Assembly: GCA_021815285.1 (NCBI GenBank)
Contig: JAKAHE010000041.1
Coordinates: 1-12,780, forward strand
Length of the DNA stretch: 12,780 nucleotides
Origin: Nitrospirota bacterium
Lineage (GTDB): Bacteria > Nitrospirota > JACRHJ01
Direction of reading: 5' to 3'
Shown here: one piece after another, positions 12,634 to 12,780 of the stretch
Numbering within the stretch: position 1 is the stretch's first letter
Layout of the letters: each line of letters starts with the position of its first letter
Notes under the pieces: generated by a model
What the model was told of the DNA's origin: nothing
Database searches by the model: none
The model's input: only the letters and a program-made list of their open reading frames with translations
Made by a program: the position numbers and the translations under genes

Positions 12634-12657
12634 TGTCATCCCGACCGAAGCGGAGGG
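12634..12657. repeat. GTCATCCCGACC-type dispersed repeat, partial
   Basis: The repeat begins TGTCATCCCGACCGAAGC and continues GGAGGG, with CCC pairing GGG. It looks like a sister of the previous repeat and starts eight bases after it. The expected right end is not visible, so the copy is probably decayed. Confidence 0.6.
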
Positions 12658-12663
12658 CCCTGG

Positions 12664-12683
12664 AGTTGATATTAAAGTCAACT
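12664..12683. repeat. Hairpin AGTTGA/TCAACT
   Basis: Perfect 6-base arms surround an eight-base AT-rich loop (12670-12677). It lies just after the stop of the upstream partial gene on the minus strand, but has no T-run, so it is at best a weak terminator. Confidence 0.35.
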
Positions 12684-12689
12684 GTGGAT

Positions 12690-12780
12690 TCATCGGCTCC
12701 GATCGGAATTACAGACATTTTTCATCCCTATCAGTTCGCTCACTTTTTTAAATTTATATCCCCGCTCTTCCACCGACGGG
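12690..12780 (-). CDS. 3' end of a gene from outside the window, possibly polysaccharide deacetylase
   Basis: The last 29 codons before a TGA read in one open frame to the window edge. They include VEERGYKFKKVSELIGMKN, which by eye resembles the C-terminal end of NodB-type polysaccharide deacetylases (pattern RGYKFVTVSELL). Such enzymes remove acetyl groups from cell-wall or surface sugars. The stretch is too short to be sure. It has the orientation of the following radical SAM gene and lies 105 bases before it, with the repeats between. Confidence 0.45.
   Translation of the reverse strand, partial: PSVEERGYKFKKVSELIGMKNVCNSDRSR

Overview
The window looks like ordinary, GC-rich chromosomal housekeeping DNA from a Gram-negative bacterium. 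Three things point to a deltaproteobacterial (Desulfobacterota-type) or Nitrospirota-like genome: the two-subunit P-protein of the glycine cleavage system, the two-subunit (alpha/beta) glycyl-tRNA synthetase, and the order recO-glyQ-glyS-ppdK. This placement is inference from gene content and remembered synteny, not a database result. I do not see a convincing undescribed multi-gene system here.

Layout from left to right. 1-1270 (minus): the 5' part of gcvPB (glycine decarboxylase subunit 2), cut by the window edge. 1271-1437: an AT-rich divergent intergenic region with a perfect 16-bp CRP/FNR-type palindrome and a TATAAT box. 1438-1722 (plus): a small secreted protein of unknown function, the only plus-strand gene, followed by a strong hairpin terminator. 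1790-2115: a gene-free, hairpin-rich region with degenerate copies of a dispersed repeat. From 2116 to 12584 every gene is on the minus strand. In transcription order they are a B12-binding radical SAM enzyme, radC, recO, glyQ, glyS, ppdK, ribD and ribE. Overlaps (radical SAM/radC 46 nt, radC/recO 1 nt, ribD/ribE 1 nt) and short gaps (39-121 nt) suggest one or more co-transcribed units. 12690-12780 (minus): the last 29 codons of a gene ending outside the window, possibly a polysaccharide deacetylase.

The genes cover DNA repair (RecO; RadC by family name), translation (both GlyRS subunits), central carbon metabolism (PPDK), riboflavin synthesis (RibD, RibE) and glycine catabolism (GcvPB). They share transcription more than a pathway. 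The ribD-ribE pair is not followed by ribBA/ribH, and I see no FMN riboswitch before it.

The most distinctive non-coding content is a set of short dispersed palindromic repeats. On one strand or the other they all begin with GTCAT: one of 78 bp between ppdK and ribD, one between glyQ and glyS, two upstream of the radical SAM gene, and two degenerate copies after ribE. Two of these sit directly before genes (ribD and the radical SAM gene) that lack a visible Shine-Dalgarno sequence.
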